From Pedobacter ginsenosidimutans (GTDB taxonomy: Bacteria > Bacteroidota > Bacteroidia > Sphingobacteriales > Sphingobacteriaceae): a stretch of 64,000 bases of DNA. Shown piece by piece: positions 16,032-25,615 of the stretch (its first letter is position 1; every line of letters starts with the position of its first letter). The translations under genes were made by a program, and so were the position numbers. Where the stretch lies: NCBI RefSeq assembly GCF_001442625.1, contig NZ_LMZQ01000001.1, forward strand, positions 62,001 to 126,000, read 5' to 3'. The notes below the pieces were generated by a model. That model ran no database searches. It saw only the letters and a list, made by a program, of their open reading frames with translations, and was not told where the DNA came from.

Positions 16032-18306
16032 ATTTACATTTTTGATTTTTTTTATCCTGATCCGCTGTATTCCTGCTATGGGACAGGTGAATGGAGAGCA
16101 TATTTTTTGTGTGACCGGCATTGCAGTGGATTCATTGACCGGGAAAGGCATCGAAGATGCTTCGATAGCAGTTTATGACCAGCAGGGGCGTAAAATGAAA
16201 AACGATATTTCTCGGGAATCTGGAAGGTTTAAATTTTATATCCGCTTAGTAAGTTCCTGTAGGATGGAAGTGGTGCACCTCAGCTACCAAAAAAAAACAA
16301 TTATTATAAATCCTACAGATGCGGACAGCTTAACCCTTGGCCGATTGCTTTTACTTCCGCGGATGCATGAACTTAAAGAAGTGGCCATCTCAGCAAAGAA
16401 AAATGTGGTCAGCTATGGACTGAATAAAATAACCTACAGTGTCGCTTTGGACAGTTCAAACAAAGGCATTTCCGCCTTAGACATGATACAGAAAGTGCCG
16501 CTCATTGAAGTTGCCGGAAACCAGCTCGTGGCTTCAGGAAGATCAAACTTGAAACTTTTCCTTGATGGCAAAGAAGTGGGGTCTTCTTCCTCTTACGTTG
16601 CTTTTTTAAAATCGCTTCCCGCAGGCTCTTTTTCAAAAGTAGAGGTCAATACCAGCCCCGATATCCGCTATCAGCAGGAAGGGGTAACCACAATCATAAA
16701 CTTGACCTCAGATAAAAAACTGCCGAAGGGAATTTTTGCCGGTCTCAACACTGGTATAAGCTCCAGGTTGGGTTATACATATGGCGGTTTTGTGATGTCT
16801 AGACTGGATAAATTATATATAGTGGCAACACTGAACAGAGATAATTCCGGGCAGTTTGTGGATGGGGAAAGTATTCAGCAAATTTATAATTTAGACAATT
16901 CCTTCATCTCCAGTCTCACCACATCCAGCAGACAGAGAAATTCAAGCTTGCTGACTGATATCAATGCAACTTATAATATAAGCCCAGCAAGCTCTGTAAG
17001 AGTAAATTTTAGTCGTTTTGGTCTGAACTCCGATAGTGAGTTTATTCAGGCACGCGGCAATGTAACATCTGGTGACCTGGTCTTTAAAAACCTGCAGTCC
17101 TTCTATAATCTCGAGGGGGATTATGAAAGGGTTGGTAGGAATAAACATATTTTCTCCCTTGCGCTTAAGTTGGCAAATGATAGCCAGCAGCAGTCGTTTG
17201 AGCGCACCGATAGGTATGCCGGTTCCACCGGAAATGAATATACCGTCCAGGCGGATTATATCATACCAAAAGAAAAGTGGAAAATTGATCTGGGGACAAA
17301 ACTAATACGCCGCAACATTGACCGGAGCGGGACAGTACCCATCGCTGGTTACAGCCAGGATATATTTCGTCTTTATGGATCTGCGGCCTATGATATCACA
17401 AAGAAACACCGGATTACTTTGGGCCTGATATCCGATGCGGCTGCATTTGAAAATGTTGTAAGCAGCAATAAGTACTATAACCTGCTTTTTCAGGGTAATT
17501 ATTCTTTTCTTGCCGGAAAAAGCACCAATATTTCCTTTAGCTTTAATCAGCAGGTCAAACGCCCAGGTCTAAAATACATCGCACCCGCTATACTCGTTTC
17601 CCTGCCCCAGAATATTCTTGTTGGAAATCAGGAACTCTCTCCCGAAATGATTTACAACTATAAAACAATGGTGAATGGGCTTCTACTTAAAAAGCCCGCC
17701 AGTGCCAGCATCTATTTTACGCACATCCCGGCTAGTATCATAGAGGAGAAGATGTTAACAAATGAAGGTGTGCTGACCACATACTCTAACAGGGCAACCT
17801 TCTACCAGTTAGGGACTTCGGTTTTTTACAGTTATCCCATCACTAAAAAAATATCTTTAAGGTTAAATGGGGATATTGGCCTCCAGCAATGGAAAAGTCA
17901 GGATAATGACCTCAGCAACAGAGGATTGATATATAAGATATTCACAACATTAACTTACAACGGGTTTATCGGCTGCAATACTCAACTCCGTTTCTTCAAC
18001 TATTCCAGGGTCATCACTCCACAGGGATATTACGGCGCATATTATGATTCACAGCTTTCAGTTTCCCGAGCATTCTTTCATGAAAGATTCTCCTGCAAAG
18101 CAACCCTTTACCAGCCATTTCTTGGAAAGCAACAGGTGAAAAGTATTTTTGACACATCTTCAGGAAGCTATTCCGCTGCTAATATCACTCAAGTCCGTTA
18201 TCTAAACCTCTCATTGAGTTATGAGTTAGGTAATGTTTCAAAAGCCATGAGCAACCGCTCCCAGAAAGGAAAACGGGCAGAAAATGATGACCTTAAGATA
18301 CCCTGA
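16018..18306 (+). CDS. Outer-membrane beta-barrel protein, TonB-receptor-like
   Basis: The 762-residue product has a signal peptide (ending CIPAMGQ), a carboxypeptidase-regulatory-like domain (about residues 30-110), a plug-like region (MIQKVPLIEV, FLDGKEV, INLTSDKK, about 140-245) and a long barrel with alternating aromatic strands. It matches the layout of the Bacteroidota outer-membrane beta-barrel family (OMP_b-brl_3 type) that looks like a TonB-dependent receptor without an obvious TonB box. It is the last gene of the peptide/propeller/thioredoxin operon and overlaps the thioredoxin gene. It might export or import the small peptide. LytTR and kinase genes follow on the same strand after 141 bases. 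Confidence 0.85.
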   Translation: MFKDKFTFLIFFILIRCIPAMGQVNGEHIFCVTGIAVDSLTGKGIEDASIAVYDQQGRKMKNDISRESGRFKFYIRLVSSCRMEVVHLSYQKKTIIINPTDADSLTLGRLLLLPRMHELKEVAISAKKNVVSYGLNKITYSVALDSSNKGISALDMIQKVPLIEVAGNQLVASGRSNLKLFLDGKEVGSSSSYVAFLKSLPAGSFSKVEVNTSPDIRYQQEGVTTIINLTSDKKLPKGIFAGLNTGISSRLGYTYGGFVMSRLDKLYIVATLNRDNSGQFVDGESIQQIYNLDNSFISSLTTSSRQRNSSLLTDINATYNISPASSVRVNFSRFGLNSDSEFIQARGNVTSGDLVFKNLQSFYNLEGDYERVGRNKHIFSLALKLANDSQQQSFERTDRYAGSTGNEYTVQADYIIPKEKWKIDLGTKLIRRNIDRSGTVPIAGYSQDIFRLYGSAAYDITKKHRITLGLISDAAAFENVVSSNKYYNLLFQGNYSFLAGKSTNISFSFNQQVKRPGLKYIAPAILVSLPQNILVGNQELSPEMIYNYKTMVNGLLLKKPASASIYFTHIPASIIEEKMLTNEGVLTTYSNRATFYQLGTSVFYSYPITKKISLRLNGDIGLQQWKSQDNDLSNRGLIYKIFTTLTYNGFIGCNTQLRFFNYSRVITPQGYYGAYYDSQLSVSRAFFHERFSCKATLYQPFLGKQQVKSIFDTSSGSYSAANITQVRYLNLSLSYELGNVSKAMSNRSQKGKRAENDDLKIP

Positions 18307-18447
18307 TACTTTTGCATAAGTCCAGGTCTAGTCCGCTGTTGCATAAATGACAAATGTAGAAACACTGTTGAATATAAAATATTCCACATTTGATTTGCTT
18401 AAGATTTGTCGATGATTGTATATATTAGTGCTTTACATTGACGCGCT

Positions 18448-19176
18448 ATGTACAATTGTGTGATAATAGATGATGAGGCCCATGCAATCGAAGGCTTAAA
18501 AGAGTTTATTTCCAATATACCTGAAATTTCTGTTCTGCAGACTTACACGAGTTCTATTGAAGCACTGAAAGCCATCGCTGGTTTTCCGTCCATTGACCTT
18601 ATTCTGATGGACGTGGATATGCCAGGAATATCCGGGATTGAATTGTCCAGTGCCATCAGGCAGTATACCGATAAACTGGTATTTACAACCGCACACAGCA
18701 AATATGGTTATGAAGCCTTTCAGGCTGAGGCAAATGGTTACCTTTTAAAACCTTACAGCCTGTCGAACTTCCTCACTTTGATGAACAAACTCTTTCCAAA
18801 TAGCTCACTGCGTGAAACGGTGGTAGATGAAGATTTTTTCTTTGCGAAAAGCAAAGAGGATAATTACAGCCTGGTGAGAATAAATTATCAGGATATCATT
18901 GCGATAGAGAGTAAGCTAAACTACATCAGGATACATACACTGGAAAAGAATATACTGACCTATATGTCACTTGGAGAAATGGCGAGAAGACTGGAAAAGA
19001 GGAAAAATTTTATCCAGTTTCAGCGGAGTTTTATTTTAAACAGGACCCATATTTCCCAGATTAGCGGAAATACAATAAAGATGAGTAATGGCCTTTCAAT
19101 AAGTGTCGGCGATTATTACAAGAAGGACTTCAATAATTTTATCGAAAAATACCTTTTGAAAGTAGGACGCAGGTAA
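18448..19176 (+). CDS. LytTR-family response regulator
   Basis: The 242-residue protein has a receiver domain (acidic pair IDDE at residues 8-10, phospho-acceptor D55 in LILMDVDMPG, conserved TTAHS and LLKPYS) and a C-terminal LytTR DNA-binding domain (about 140-235; IAIESKLNYIRIHT, FIQFQRSFILN). It pairs with the PF06580-type kinase at 19428. The gene between them lies on the other strand. Targets may include the small peptide gene 19205-19333 or the operon starting at 14157, but no repeated operator is apparent to me. It resembles the regulator at 26106 throughout. Confidence 0.92.
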   Translation: MYNCVIIDDEAHAIEGLKEFISNIPEISVLQTYTSSIEALKAIAGFPSIDLILMDVDMPGISGIELSSAIRQYTDKLVFTTAHSKYGYEAFQAEANGYLLKPYSLSNFLTLMNKLFPNSSLRETVVDEDFFFAKSKEDNYSLVRINYQDIIAIESKLNYIRIHTLEKNILTYMSLGEMARRLEKRKNFIQFQRSFILNRTHISQISGNTIKMSNGLSISVGDYYKKDFNNFIEKYLLKVGRR

Positions 19177-19189
19177 CAACCTGCATCCT
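19164..19189. terminator. Convergent terminator hairpin between regulator and antisense peptide gene
   Basis: AGGA-c-GCAGGT / ACCTGC-a-TCCT forms a 10-bp stem with one mismatch and an AACA loop, overlapping the regulator stop codon. It lies between two convergent genes and could end both transcripts. This fits real transcription of the minus-strand peptide gene. Confidence 0.55.
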
Positions 19190-19204
19190 AAAGTGTCTTT
19201 GAAC

Positions 19205-19333
19205 TTAATTGGACGTTGTGACAGTCATGCTAGTTGCCGTAGTCGGTTCTGTTGTTCCTTCAATTTTTTTAGATTTAAGCGATCTGAAAATGAATACTGT
19301 TTTGCGAGAGTTAATAATTTTTTTTTGTCCCAT
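19205..19333 (-). CDS. Putative RiPP-like precursor peptide (Thr/Ser-rich core), copy 1
   Basis: This 42-codon gene lies antisense in the gap between the LytTR regulator and its kinase. It reads MGQKKIINSRKTVFIFRSLK, then SKKIEG, then a tail of TTEPTTATSMTVTTSN in which eight of the last 16 residues are Thr and two are Ser. A basic leader ending in (E)G followed by a Thr/Ser-rich core resembles class I lanthipeptide precursors of Bacteroidota. Its partner at 26829-27008 shares KT-[VI]-F-[IV]-FRS and the DPT/EPT Thr-rich tail. At least ten identical residues use different codons, which shows selection on this frame. No lanthionine enzymes (LanB, LanC or LanM) are in the window. The RiPP assignment is therefore inference, but that it is a gene is well supported. 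Confidence 0.7.
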   Translation of the reverse strand: MGQKKIINSRKTVFIFRSLKSKKIEGTTEPTTATSMTVTTSN

Positions 19334-19427
19334 GATTGTTGTTTTTATGGAACTTAGCAAGGTTAAGCGGTGAACTAAATTATGTTATACACAAAGGCCA
19401 TATGTTGATATACAAGTGTTCAGCTAT

Positions 19428-20531
19428 ATGAAAAAGTTTTTACCCAAATGGTTTCATTTAAACCTAATCCACATACTCGCCTGGAGCGTTTTCATCTCTT
19501 ATGAAACGGTTGTAGCGGGTCTGGCATTCGGGTTGTGGGCGCATCCGTTGACCTATTTTATTCACTATTCAATCAACATCATTTTCTTCTACACATTTGG
19601 TAACAAGTTGTTTCCATGGGCTTTTGAGAAAAAAAGTTATGCCATCTGGCGTCTGCTCGGTGTGGTGGCCTTTGGCATGCTTTCATTCATCATATTGAAC
19701 TTTTCTTCTGATTTCATTTTAATAAAGCTTCGATTTATCCACGACAAAACTAAGCTGCAAATTGAGCAGAAATATGTGACCAGAGTGTTGTACCGGGGAG
19801 TCTACTTTTTAATTTACTCACTTGCTTACTACCTATTGATGAGTTACCTTAATGCAAGAAAGCGAGCAGAACAATCCGAAAATCTAAGGCTTAATGGTAT
19901 CATAGCTGAAGAAAAGATGAAGAAACAGCTCTCGCGTGCACAAAATATGTTTCTTAAGGCACAGATAAACCCTCACTTTCTATTCAATACACTGGATTAT
20001 ATCCATCATCATGTCCGTGGGCTGAGCCAGGAAGCAGGAGATGCCATTATTTCCCTTTCGGAGATGATGAGGTATGCTATTGACGCTGATCAGGATGAGG
20101 TTTTTATACTATTGGGAAAAGAGATTGAACAGGTTGAAAAATTACTTGGTCTATATCAACTGAGGCAAAACTACGGGCTAAATATCGAGATATATTTTTC
20201 ACAATCTGTTTATGGTATGAAATTTATTCCACTTGTATTGATGACCCTCACTGAAAACATGTTTAAGCATGGTAATATTCTTGATGAGGATACAAAAGCT
20301 TTAATTGCTGTTTATAGTGATGATAGTAGCCTTTACATCAAAACCAGAAATAAGATTAATTGGTCCAATGCACATACATCCTCAGGAAAGGGACTTCAAA
20401 ATATTCGTGAGCGGCTTGTTTATTCGTATGGAAGCAATGTTGCCTTTGATTATCAGGGAACTGATGATGGTTGCTTTGAAGTCAATATACAACTGCCACT
20501 GGCAGCAATTGATTCTGTATGGTCGGTTTAG
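19428..20531 (+). CDS. LytS/YehU-type sensor histidine kinase (PF06580 family)
   Basis: Taking the ATG at 19428 (a GTG lies four codons upstream) gives 367 residues. Four hydrophobic segments fill about residues 10-150, followed by a coiled helix and the family motif AQINPHFLFNTLDY with phospho-His at about 183. The C-terminal ATP-binding part has MTLTENMFKHG (N-box) and GKGLQNIRERL (G-box). It should phosphorylate the LytTR regulator at 18448. The 94-base gap to the antisense peptide start (19333) is a divergent promoter region for both. The membrane part has no large periplasmic domain, so it may sense a signal within or at the membrane, possibly the peptide. Confidence 0.92.
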   Translation: MKKFLPKWFHLNLIHILAWSVFISYETVVAGLAFGLWAHPLTYFIHYSINIIFFYTFGNKLFPWAFEKKSYAIWRLLGVVAFGMLSFIILNFSSDFILIKLRFIHDKTKLQIEQKYVTRVLYRGVYFLIYSLAYYLLMSYLNARKRAEQSENLRLNGIIAEEKMKKQLSRAQNMFLKAQINPHFLFNTLDYIHHHVRGLSQEAGDAIISLSEMMRYAIDADQDEVFILLGKEIEQVEKLLGLYQLRQNYGLNIEIYFSQSVYGMKFIPLVLMTLTENMFKHGNILDEDTKALIAVYSDDSSLYIKTRNKINWSNAHTSSGKGLQNIRERLVYSYGSNVAFDYQGTDDGCFEVNIQLPLAAIDSVWSV

Positions 20532-20956
20532 CGCTAGATGAGTTATTATTACAGGCCGCAGGTCTTTATCTTTATACTGGAGCCAAACTTTCATACTGGC
20601 CTGCAGTTTAAAAAAACTTCATTCGTGTGCGGTGAAGCAATATCAGTTTGACAGCAGAAAACAAAGAATACTAAACAAAAGCCATAAGTATCACTTCTAC
20701 TCATCAAATGCAGATAAATTCCTTCATAAAAAAAAAGATGTTTACATAATGAGCATCATTTATCAATAATATCCTTTTAACCGGAAAAACTGATGAATTT
20801 AAGCATATGCAGTCTAATTGACCTGTTCCACCAAATTTATAATTGTATCATAATTAATGATTTAGTTCAAATTTATTTCCCTAGGAATGGGGTCAATAAC
20901 TTATATTTTGTAAACCTACCTACAGGAAAAGCCTTAATTTGGTTTTAGAAGAGCAT
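20532..20956. other. Gene-free stretch after the first kinase
   Basis: No gene is seen. CAGGCC...GGCCTG repeats around 20550-20606 could form a weak terminator. Near 20818 the string TTGACCTGTTCCACCAAA resembles TTGACCCCGTTGCACCAA at about 13853. Further right, GGAATGGGGTCAATAACTT (about 20884) is a partial inverted match to it. These may be worn mobile-element ends. Confidence 0.35.
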
Positions 20957-21277
20957 CTATTTTTTCACTAAATCTTTTTCAATATTACCATAAAATCGGT
21001 TAACGATTGCTGCGACCTTGCCATCAAAGTCAATAAGATAAAAGTTAGGTATACCGACGGTCTTAAATTCAGAACTTAGTATTCTTGCCCCAAAAAACAC
21101 AGGAAATTTAAGTTGGTTATTTTTCACGTAACTAGGGATCTGCTCTAATTTGTCTCCTGTATAAATGTTTACAATAGAAAAAGGTTGATAAACATATCTC
21201 AAATGTATTTTATTTAATATCGGATTTGACAACGGATTCGTGGAGCAAGTAGTAGATACCAAAACAACTAGTTAACA
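20957..21277 (-). pseudogene. Truncated redoxin (TlpA/AhpC-like) remnant
   Basis: The frame LVVLVSTTCSTNPLSNPIL then continues with YVKNNQLKFPVFFGA and VGIPNFYLIDFDGKVAAI, the pattern of a thioredoxin-fold protein from the active-site strand to its end. It has only one active-site Cys (CSTN instead of CxxC), no ATG, and a stop codon directly upstream. Degraded stretches of similar flavour occur upstream to about 21500. The gene has lost its N-terminus and is probably dead. Confidence 0.6.
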
Positions 21278-21800
21278 CCGGATCGCGAAGCTTCTCTTTT
21301 ATTTTTTTTCATTGGCTATTGGAATATCATCAATTATAGGAGCCTTTTCCTCAACATGTTTTTGTTTATCTCATAAAAACCATTGACTTTAATTTCATCT
21401 TGATTATTACATCCTTGATTTTAATTTCTGCAAATCTTTTTTCGATAAAGAATTTCAACCTGCCAATTTGATAACCGTCTTTAAATTCAGTTCCAGAACC
21501 AATTTTCTTATTGCCCACCTTTCTCTTGCGAATAAATGAATATTTTGGTGTTTTCAGAAAACGAAAAAACCTGTGAACATTTCATTTACAGGCTTTTAGT
21601 TAAATTTAAAACTATTTCCGCGGAATGGATGGCTCCTATTAAAGAACATATTCAGCCATCCAATACAACTTGACTATTTTTGCACATTAAAATCTGACTT
21701 AAAGTTCTTAAATACAAACCAAATTTATTCCGTTGCTATACCCAATAAATTTTTCATGTAGTAAAATACCGATGCATTTTAAGGACGAGATAAAACAACT
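21278..21800. other. Decayed stretch between redoxin remnant and dndE
   Basis: On the minus strand, fragments such as AEIKIKDVIIKMKLKSM and a Lys-rich segment read in changing frames. They are compatible with the lost front part of the redoxin gene. Apart from the hairpin at 21564-21592, I see nothing else here. Confidence 0.3.
21564..21592 (-). terminator. Probable terminator of the dndCDE operon
   Basis: On the minus strand CCTGTAAA...TTCACAGG forms a stem with one mismatch (21570-21592), directly followed by six Ts. It is about 210 bases after the dndE stop, with no gene between them. Confidence 0.5.
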
Positions 21801-22178
21801 TTAAATTAGCATTTTACTTGCTATAAATTCAAAGCCTGTAGTATTATGATTTGATTGAAATTCCTGGTTCAGCAATTCCAGACCATCATCCACGTGCATC
21901 TTAACATAGCGACCAATATCCTTATCATGCGCGTAAATACCATATTGTAGCGCTATTATTGCGATATAATAATCGGTATATTCTCCGAATAAAACCTTTG
22001 CATTGTACTCTTTTCCTTTTGAGTCTTTAATATCTTTAAGTTCAAGCTGTTTATCAGAAGATACTGAATAAGCAAAAGCTATTCTGGAAATAATATTTTC
22101 GGTACCTAGGTTGAGTTTATTCGTAAGGCTGGTTATAATCTCCTTATTGGCTAAAGATGTCCTGATATTACTAAACAT
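21801..22178 (-). CDS. dndE: DNA phosphorothioation protein DndE
   Basis: The ATG at 22178 gives 125 residues and overlaps the dndD stop by eight bases. A longer frame from 22256 exists but its extra 26 residues read through dndD in another phase and do not fit DndE. DndE family features are the initial basic helix region, LGTENIISRIAFAYSVSS and IIALQYGIYAHDKDIGRYVKMHVDDGLELL. DndE forms tetramers that bind nicked duplex DNA and are required for inserting sulfur into the DNA backbone. Position directly after dndC-dndD supports the call strongly. Confidence 0.85.
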   Translation of the reverse strand: MFSNIRTSLANKEIITSLTNKLNLGTENIISRIAFAYSVSSDKQLELKDIKDSKGKEYNAKVLFGEYTDYYIAIIALQYGIYAHDKDIGRYVKMHVDDGLELLNQEFQSNHNTTGFEFIASKMLI

Positions 22179-24309
22179 AAGCTTTTTGAGTTTGTTGGTA
22201 CCATGTAAATAATAGGTTTGGCTCCGTCTGCTCAAAGCCAGAGTTGTACTTATCATTTTGTTTAATTAAGTAGGCCTTCCCAACACGGTCAACCATCCAG
22301 CTATATTCTTCTTCATTTAGCTCCTTTTGCAACAAAGGGAAAAGTACGACTTGGGCTGAAAGATTTGGATAGAACTCTTTAATTATGTTATGCGAGTGAT
22401 TTTTATCGAACTTTTGTAAAGGACTATCTATAAACACGGGAAAACGAACATTTGACTCGTCGACTAGTGCTTTTAATAAAGCTGTTGCATAAAGTTGTTG
22501 TTCACCTTTTGACAAAAGCTCTTTATCAATAAATCTACTCTGATTGTCATACAATTCAATATCAATCAAATCCCCCTCGATTAGAACATGTACACGGCTT
22601 ACGAAGTCACTTTTATGCATAAGTCTGTTTAGTTCATATTGGATATTCTTCTCTAATGAACCTTTCTTTTTGTTTTTCAATTTTTGAATGAAAACATCCA
22701 ATTTCTGAATGAGGCGCTCGGCCGTTTCATCCTTTTCCTTATCTACATCTTCCAAGATTACTTTTTTGCTAAGTTCCGAAGTCTGTCGTGAAAGCGAATT
22801 GATTTCATTTTCCAACTTATAAACATCAGCATGCAAACTAGCCTGTTCGTTGAGCAATAGTTTGATTTCGTCGTCTAATTTCTCCTTCGTTTTACGGATC
22901 GAGGCAATAACAGGATCTTTTCCTTTAGCTTCCCCATCTTGGAGCTTTCTGTTCACATTATTGAAAACACCTTGCAGACGTTTTTGATCATTAATTAAGA
23001 CCTTAAAAGATTTACCAAATGTTGTTGTTATGTTTTCATAGGCTACATAAAACTTCTGTTGTTGATCAGGTGTAAAACTTAATAATGCTTTGACCTGAAC
23101 AGCATCTTTTGGAATTAACTCTTGCTCAATTAATGATAAAAGAAAATCTTTTTTATCATTATCAAGGGCTAAATTACTGTCTGTAACTAATTTTGATATA
23201 GCAGCAAATTTTGTTTTTAGCAGGGCCGTAGCTGCAGCACTGTTACTACTTTCTAATTCAAGTTGCTTTTTAACCAATGTCATTTTACTCACGAGCATTG
23301 CAAAAGGGGCAAGCTCCAACATATCATTAAACCGGCTTTTCAATTTGCTCAAATCATCAGCTAAAATATGTTTCTGCTCCCTTAGTCTTTTTATTTCTTC
23401 GATTGTGATGGAACTCCCTTCTCTAATGAGCTGTTCCTGATGAACATCTGAGGTAGTTCGCTTGATTTGAATGCTTTCGACAATGCCTTCCAACTGATTA
23501 CGTTTATGCTCAATCATTTTCCTTGCTTGTTCAAGCTGCCTGTTCAATTTATCGAGTGCACTTCGATCACTTTTGCTAGCTGACTTCTCCCTTATGCGGT
23601 ATCTCATCTGCGTTAAGCTCGCTTTAAGATCTGTATATTTTTTTATCCCTAACACTTCAGCATAAGCCTGACTTAGATATTTTTTTTCCTCAACGGTATT
23701 CACGTCTGCGAGAGACACAATTTTCTCGGCATCGAAGAAAAAAAACTTGGCAATTTCCTTTGGCAGGATAAAATCATTGATAAAGATTTCGGGGCCAACA
23801 TTTTTGGTCAACTCATTCTCGCGACCATCTATCAGAATCGTTAATTTTTCTTTATGTGTTGTTACATTATAGCTCCTTGTTACCTCAACTTGCTTACAGG
23901 GTACAGAAGGAATCATTATATTGGACAGCTTTAGCGTTATGCTGAAACTTGATAAATCACTTATCAATTTATGGATAAGCTGATTTTCGGTCAGTGTATT
24001 TTTTTCACTACCAGCCTTCAATTCACCGACTTTTGTAATGGCTTCACTATGGGCAATTCTATTCATCAATTTTTCGCAGTAACGGGTATAGCCTCCCGCT
24101 TCATTGATATCTTGCCTATAGCGCTCATCCACATCATTCATCAGTTTACCATAAAGTCCCCAAACTAAAGATGTGAGGAAAGATGTCTTACCAAATCCAT
24201 TATTACCCGCTATAACGGTAATATTCTGATCAGCATCCATAGCAAAATTTACCGTGTTGATGCCTTGGTAAACTCGAAAGTTATTTATGATGATTTGTTC
24301 TATGAACAT
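22171..24309 (-). CDS. dndD: DNA sulfur-modification ATPase DndD
   Basis: From the ATG at 24309 (one base after the dndC stop) the protein has 712 residues. It is SMC/Rad50-like: Walker A GNNGFGKTS near the N-terminus after IIINNFRVYQG, long heptad-rich coiled coils in the middle, the ABC signature SKGEQQLYATALL, and Walker B VFIDSPLQKFD. DndD couples ATP hydrolysis to DNA structural change or nicking during phosphorothioation. The start at 24366 extends into dndC in another phase and lacks family resemblance. A partial zinc-hook-like CxxC was not seen. The operon order dndC-dndD-dndE is canonical. Confidence 0.9.
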   Translation of the reverse strand: MFIEQIIINNFRVYQGINTVNFAMDADQNITVIAGNNGFGKTSFLTSLVWGLYGKLMNDVDERYRQDINEAGGYTRYCEKLMNRIAHSEAITKVGELKAGSEKNTLTENQLIHKLISDLSSFSITLKLSNIMIPSVPCKQVEVTRSYNVTTHKEKLTILIDGRENELTKNVGPEIFINDFILPKEIAKFFFFDAEKIVSLADVNTVEEKKYLSQAYAEVLGIKKYTDLKASLTQMRYRIREKSASKSDRSALDKLNRQLEQARKMIEHKRNQLEGIVESIQIKRTTSDVHQEQLIREGSSITIEEIKRLREQKHILADDLSKLKSRFNDMLELAPFAMLVSKMTLVKKQLELESSNSAAATALLKTKFAAISKLVTDSNLALDNDKKDFLLSLIEQELIPKDAVQVKALLSFTPDQQQKFYVAYENITTTFGKSFKVLINDQKRLQGVFNNVNRKLQDGEAKGKDPVIASIRKTKEKLDDEIKLLLNEQASLHADVYKLENEINSLSRQTSELSKKVILEDVDKEKDETAERLIQKLDVFIQKLKNKKKGSLEKNIQYELNRLMHKSDFVSRVHVLIEGDLIDIELYDNQSRFIDKELLSKGEQQLYATALLKALVDESNVRFPVFIDSPLQKFDKNHSHNIIKEFYPNLSAQVVLFPLLQKELNEEEYSWMVDRVGKAYLIKQNDKYNSGFEQTEPNLLFTWYQQTQKAYV

Positions 24310-24310
24310 A

Positions 24311-25615
24311 TTATTTTGTTCTAACGTAATGTTCCAAATGGTTTTCAAGATCATGTTGTAAACCATAATTGTTTACCATGATATATCTTGATTGTTGAAC
24401 TTCTAAAAGTTCATTAATAAGGTTATAATCTGTTTCGTCAACAAATACTTCCCTGAGGGTATCTTTTTCAAAGACATCCTTAACTTCAAAATCCTGAGCC
24501 TGAAGATTAGTGCCGTAAACCTCATTATAAATATCAGCTACACTGAACCTGAACAGCGAATCCCTGTGCCAGGTAACCTGGATACCTACCAGCTCCTGTG
24601 AATTAATCAAAATTAAATCAGATTCTGTTTTTTGAACCTCCTTCTGAGCTTCCAAAAGTACTTTGAGCATATAAGCCCTTTTGTCCTCTAAATATGGGCC
24701 CCAACCATCAGGGTTCTCAATGTAACTTCCACGGCGTTTTGTATCTCTCCATTCTCTATTATTGCGGTTATCCTGAAGCATGTCTCTGAAGTCAGCAAGT
24801 GGCTCCATCCACTCCTCACCATTATCAATAAGCGCAGCCATAGATTTATCCTTTTTTACGACGGTACAAACCCAGCAGCCAAAGCGGCTATTGCCACAAG
24901 ATGGGGTGGTGTCATCTATGACCAAGGGACAGTCGCCGCCCGTGGCGTTATTATAAAGGGTGACCAGCGCTCTATTCGAGCCACCCCATCCTGGGTTATT
25001 TTGTAGCAAGTATTCCCAAACCTCTTTAGTTTCAACATCTTTAATTAATGCAAAAACGTATGCATTCGGCAAAACATGTTTTCTTAAACGTTCACCCTTA
25101 ACTTCATGCTTTTTGATACTCTTCGCCCGATTTACACTTTCAGCGCTTCGAGTTCCCAAGAGTATAATCACTTCACCAATCTCGCTTATTTTACTTTTGA
25201 TGAATTCAGTTGTTGGATTAATTTTCAACCGTTCAGTACACCATCTGAATGTATTATTTGGTGTGGGATAGCCTTTTCCAATTAGATTGACCCAAAAACT
25301 TTCTTCCAATTTCGGAGTCGTCTCATGAACAGTAATAGGCATGGATTGCTTTACTGCCTCATCTTGAATATTTTTAAGGGTAATTCGGATGAACTGGGCA
25401 ATTTTTGGATTCTCAACAAGAGTATCATTACAGACAACATATATTCGTCGGCTTCTGAGCATAGGCTCAATTTTAGAAACTGTTGCCCAAACTAATTGCA
25501 AAAGCATGGTAGAATCCTTCCCCCCGCTAAATCCGATTATCCATGGACGATTATCATCATCAGCCATATATTGGTCGAAAACCTCCTGCTGTAAAAATTT
25601 GATATCTAATGCCAT
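24311..25615 (-). CDS. dndC: DNA phosphorothioation sulfurtransferase DndC (PAPS-reductase family)
   Basis: The 434-residue protein has the PP-loop IIGFSGGKDSTMLLQ (SGGKDS at residues 30-35) of ATP pyrophosphatases. It also has the conserved cysteines expected for an iron-sulfur cluster: FRWCTERLK and SCGNSRFGCWVC. DndC uses sulfur delivered by a cysteine desulfurase (DndA or IscS, not in this window) to build the phosphorothioate linkage. It is the first gene of the operon. The restriction genes dndFGH and a dndB in the usual position upstream are absent. A DGQHR protein is found at 7136. Confidence 0.92.
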   Translation of the reverse strand: MALDIKFLQQEVFDQYMADDDNRPWIIGFSGGKDSTMLLQLVWATVSKIEPMLRSRRIYVVCNDTLVENPKIAQFIRITLKNIQDEAVKQSMPITVHETTPKLEESFWVNLIGKGYPTPNNTFRWCTERLKINPTTEFIKSKISEIGEVIILLGTRSAESVNRAKSIKKHEVKGERLRKHVLPNAYVFALIKDVETKEVWEYLLQNNPGWGGSNRALVTLYNNATGGDCPLVIDDTTPSCGNSRFGCWVCTVVKKDKSMAALIDNGEEWMEPLADFRDMLQDNRNNREWRDTKRRGSYIENPDGWGPYLEDKRAYMLKVLLEAQKEVQKTESDLILINSQELVGIQVTWHRDSLFRFSVADIYNEVYGTNLQAQDFEVKDVFEKDTLREVFVDETDYNLINELLEVQQSRYIMVNNYGLQHDLENHLEHYVRTK

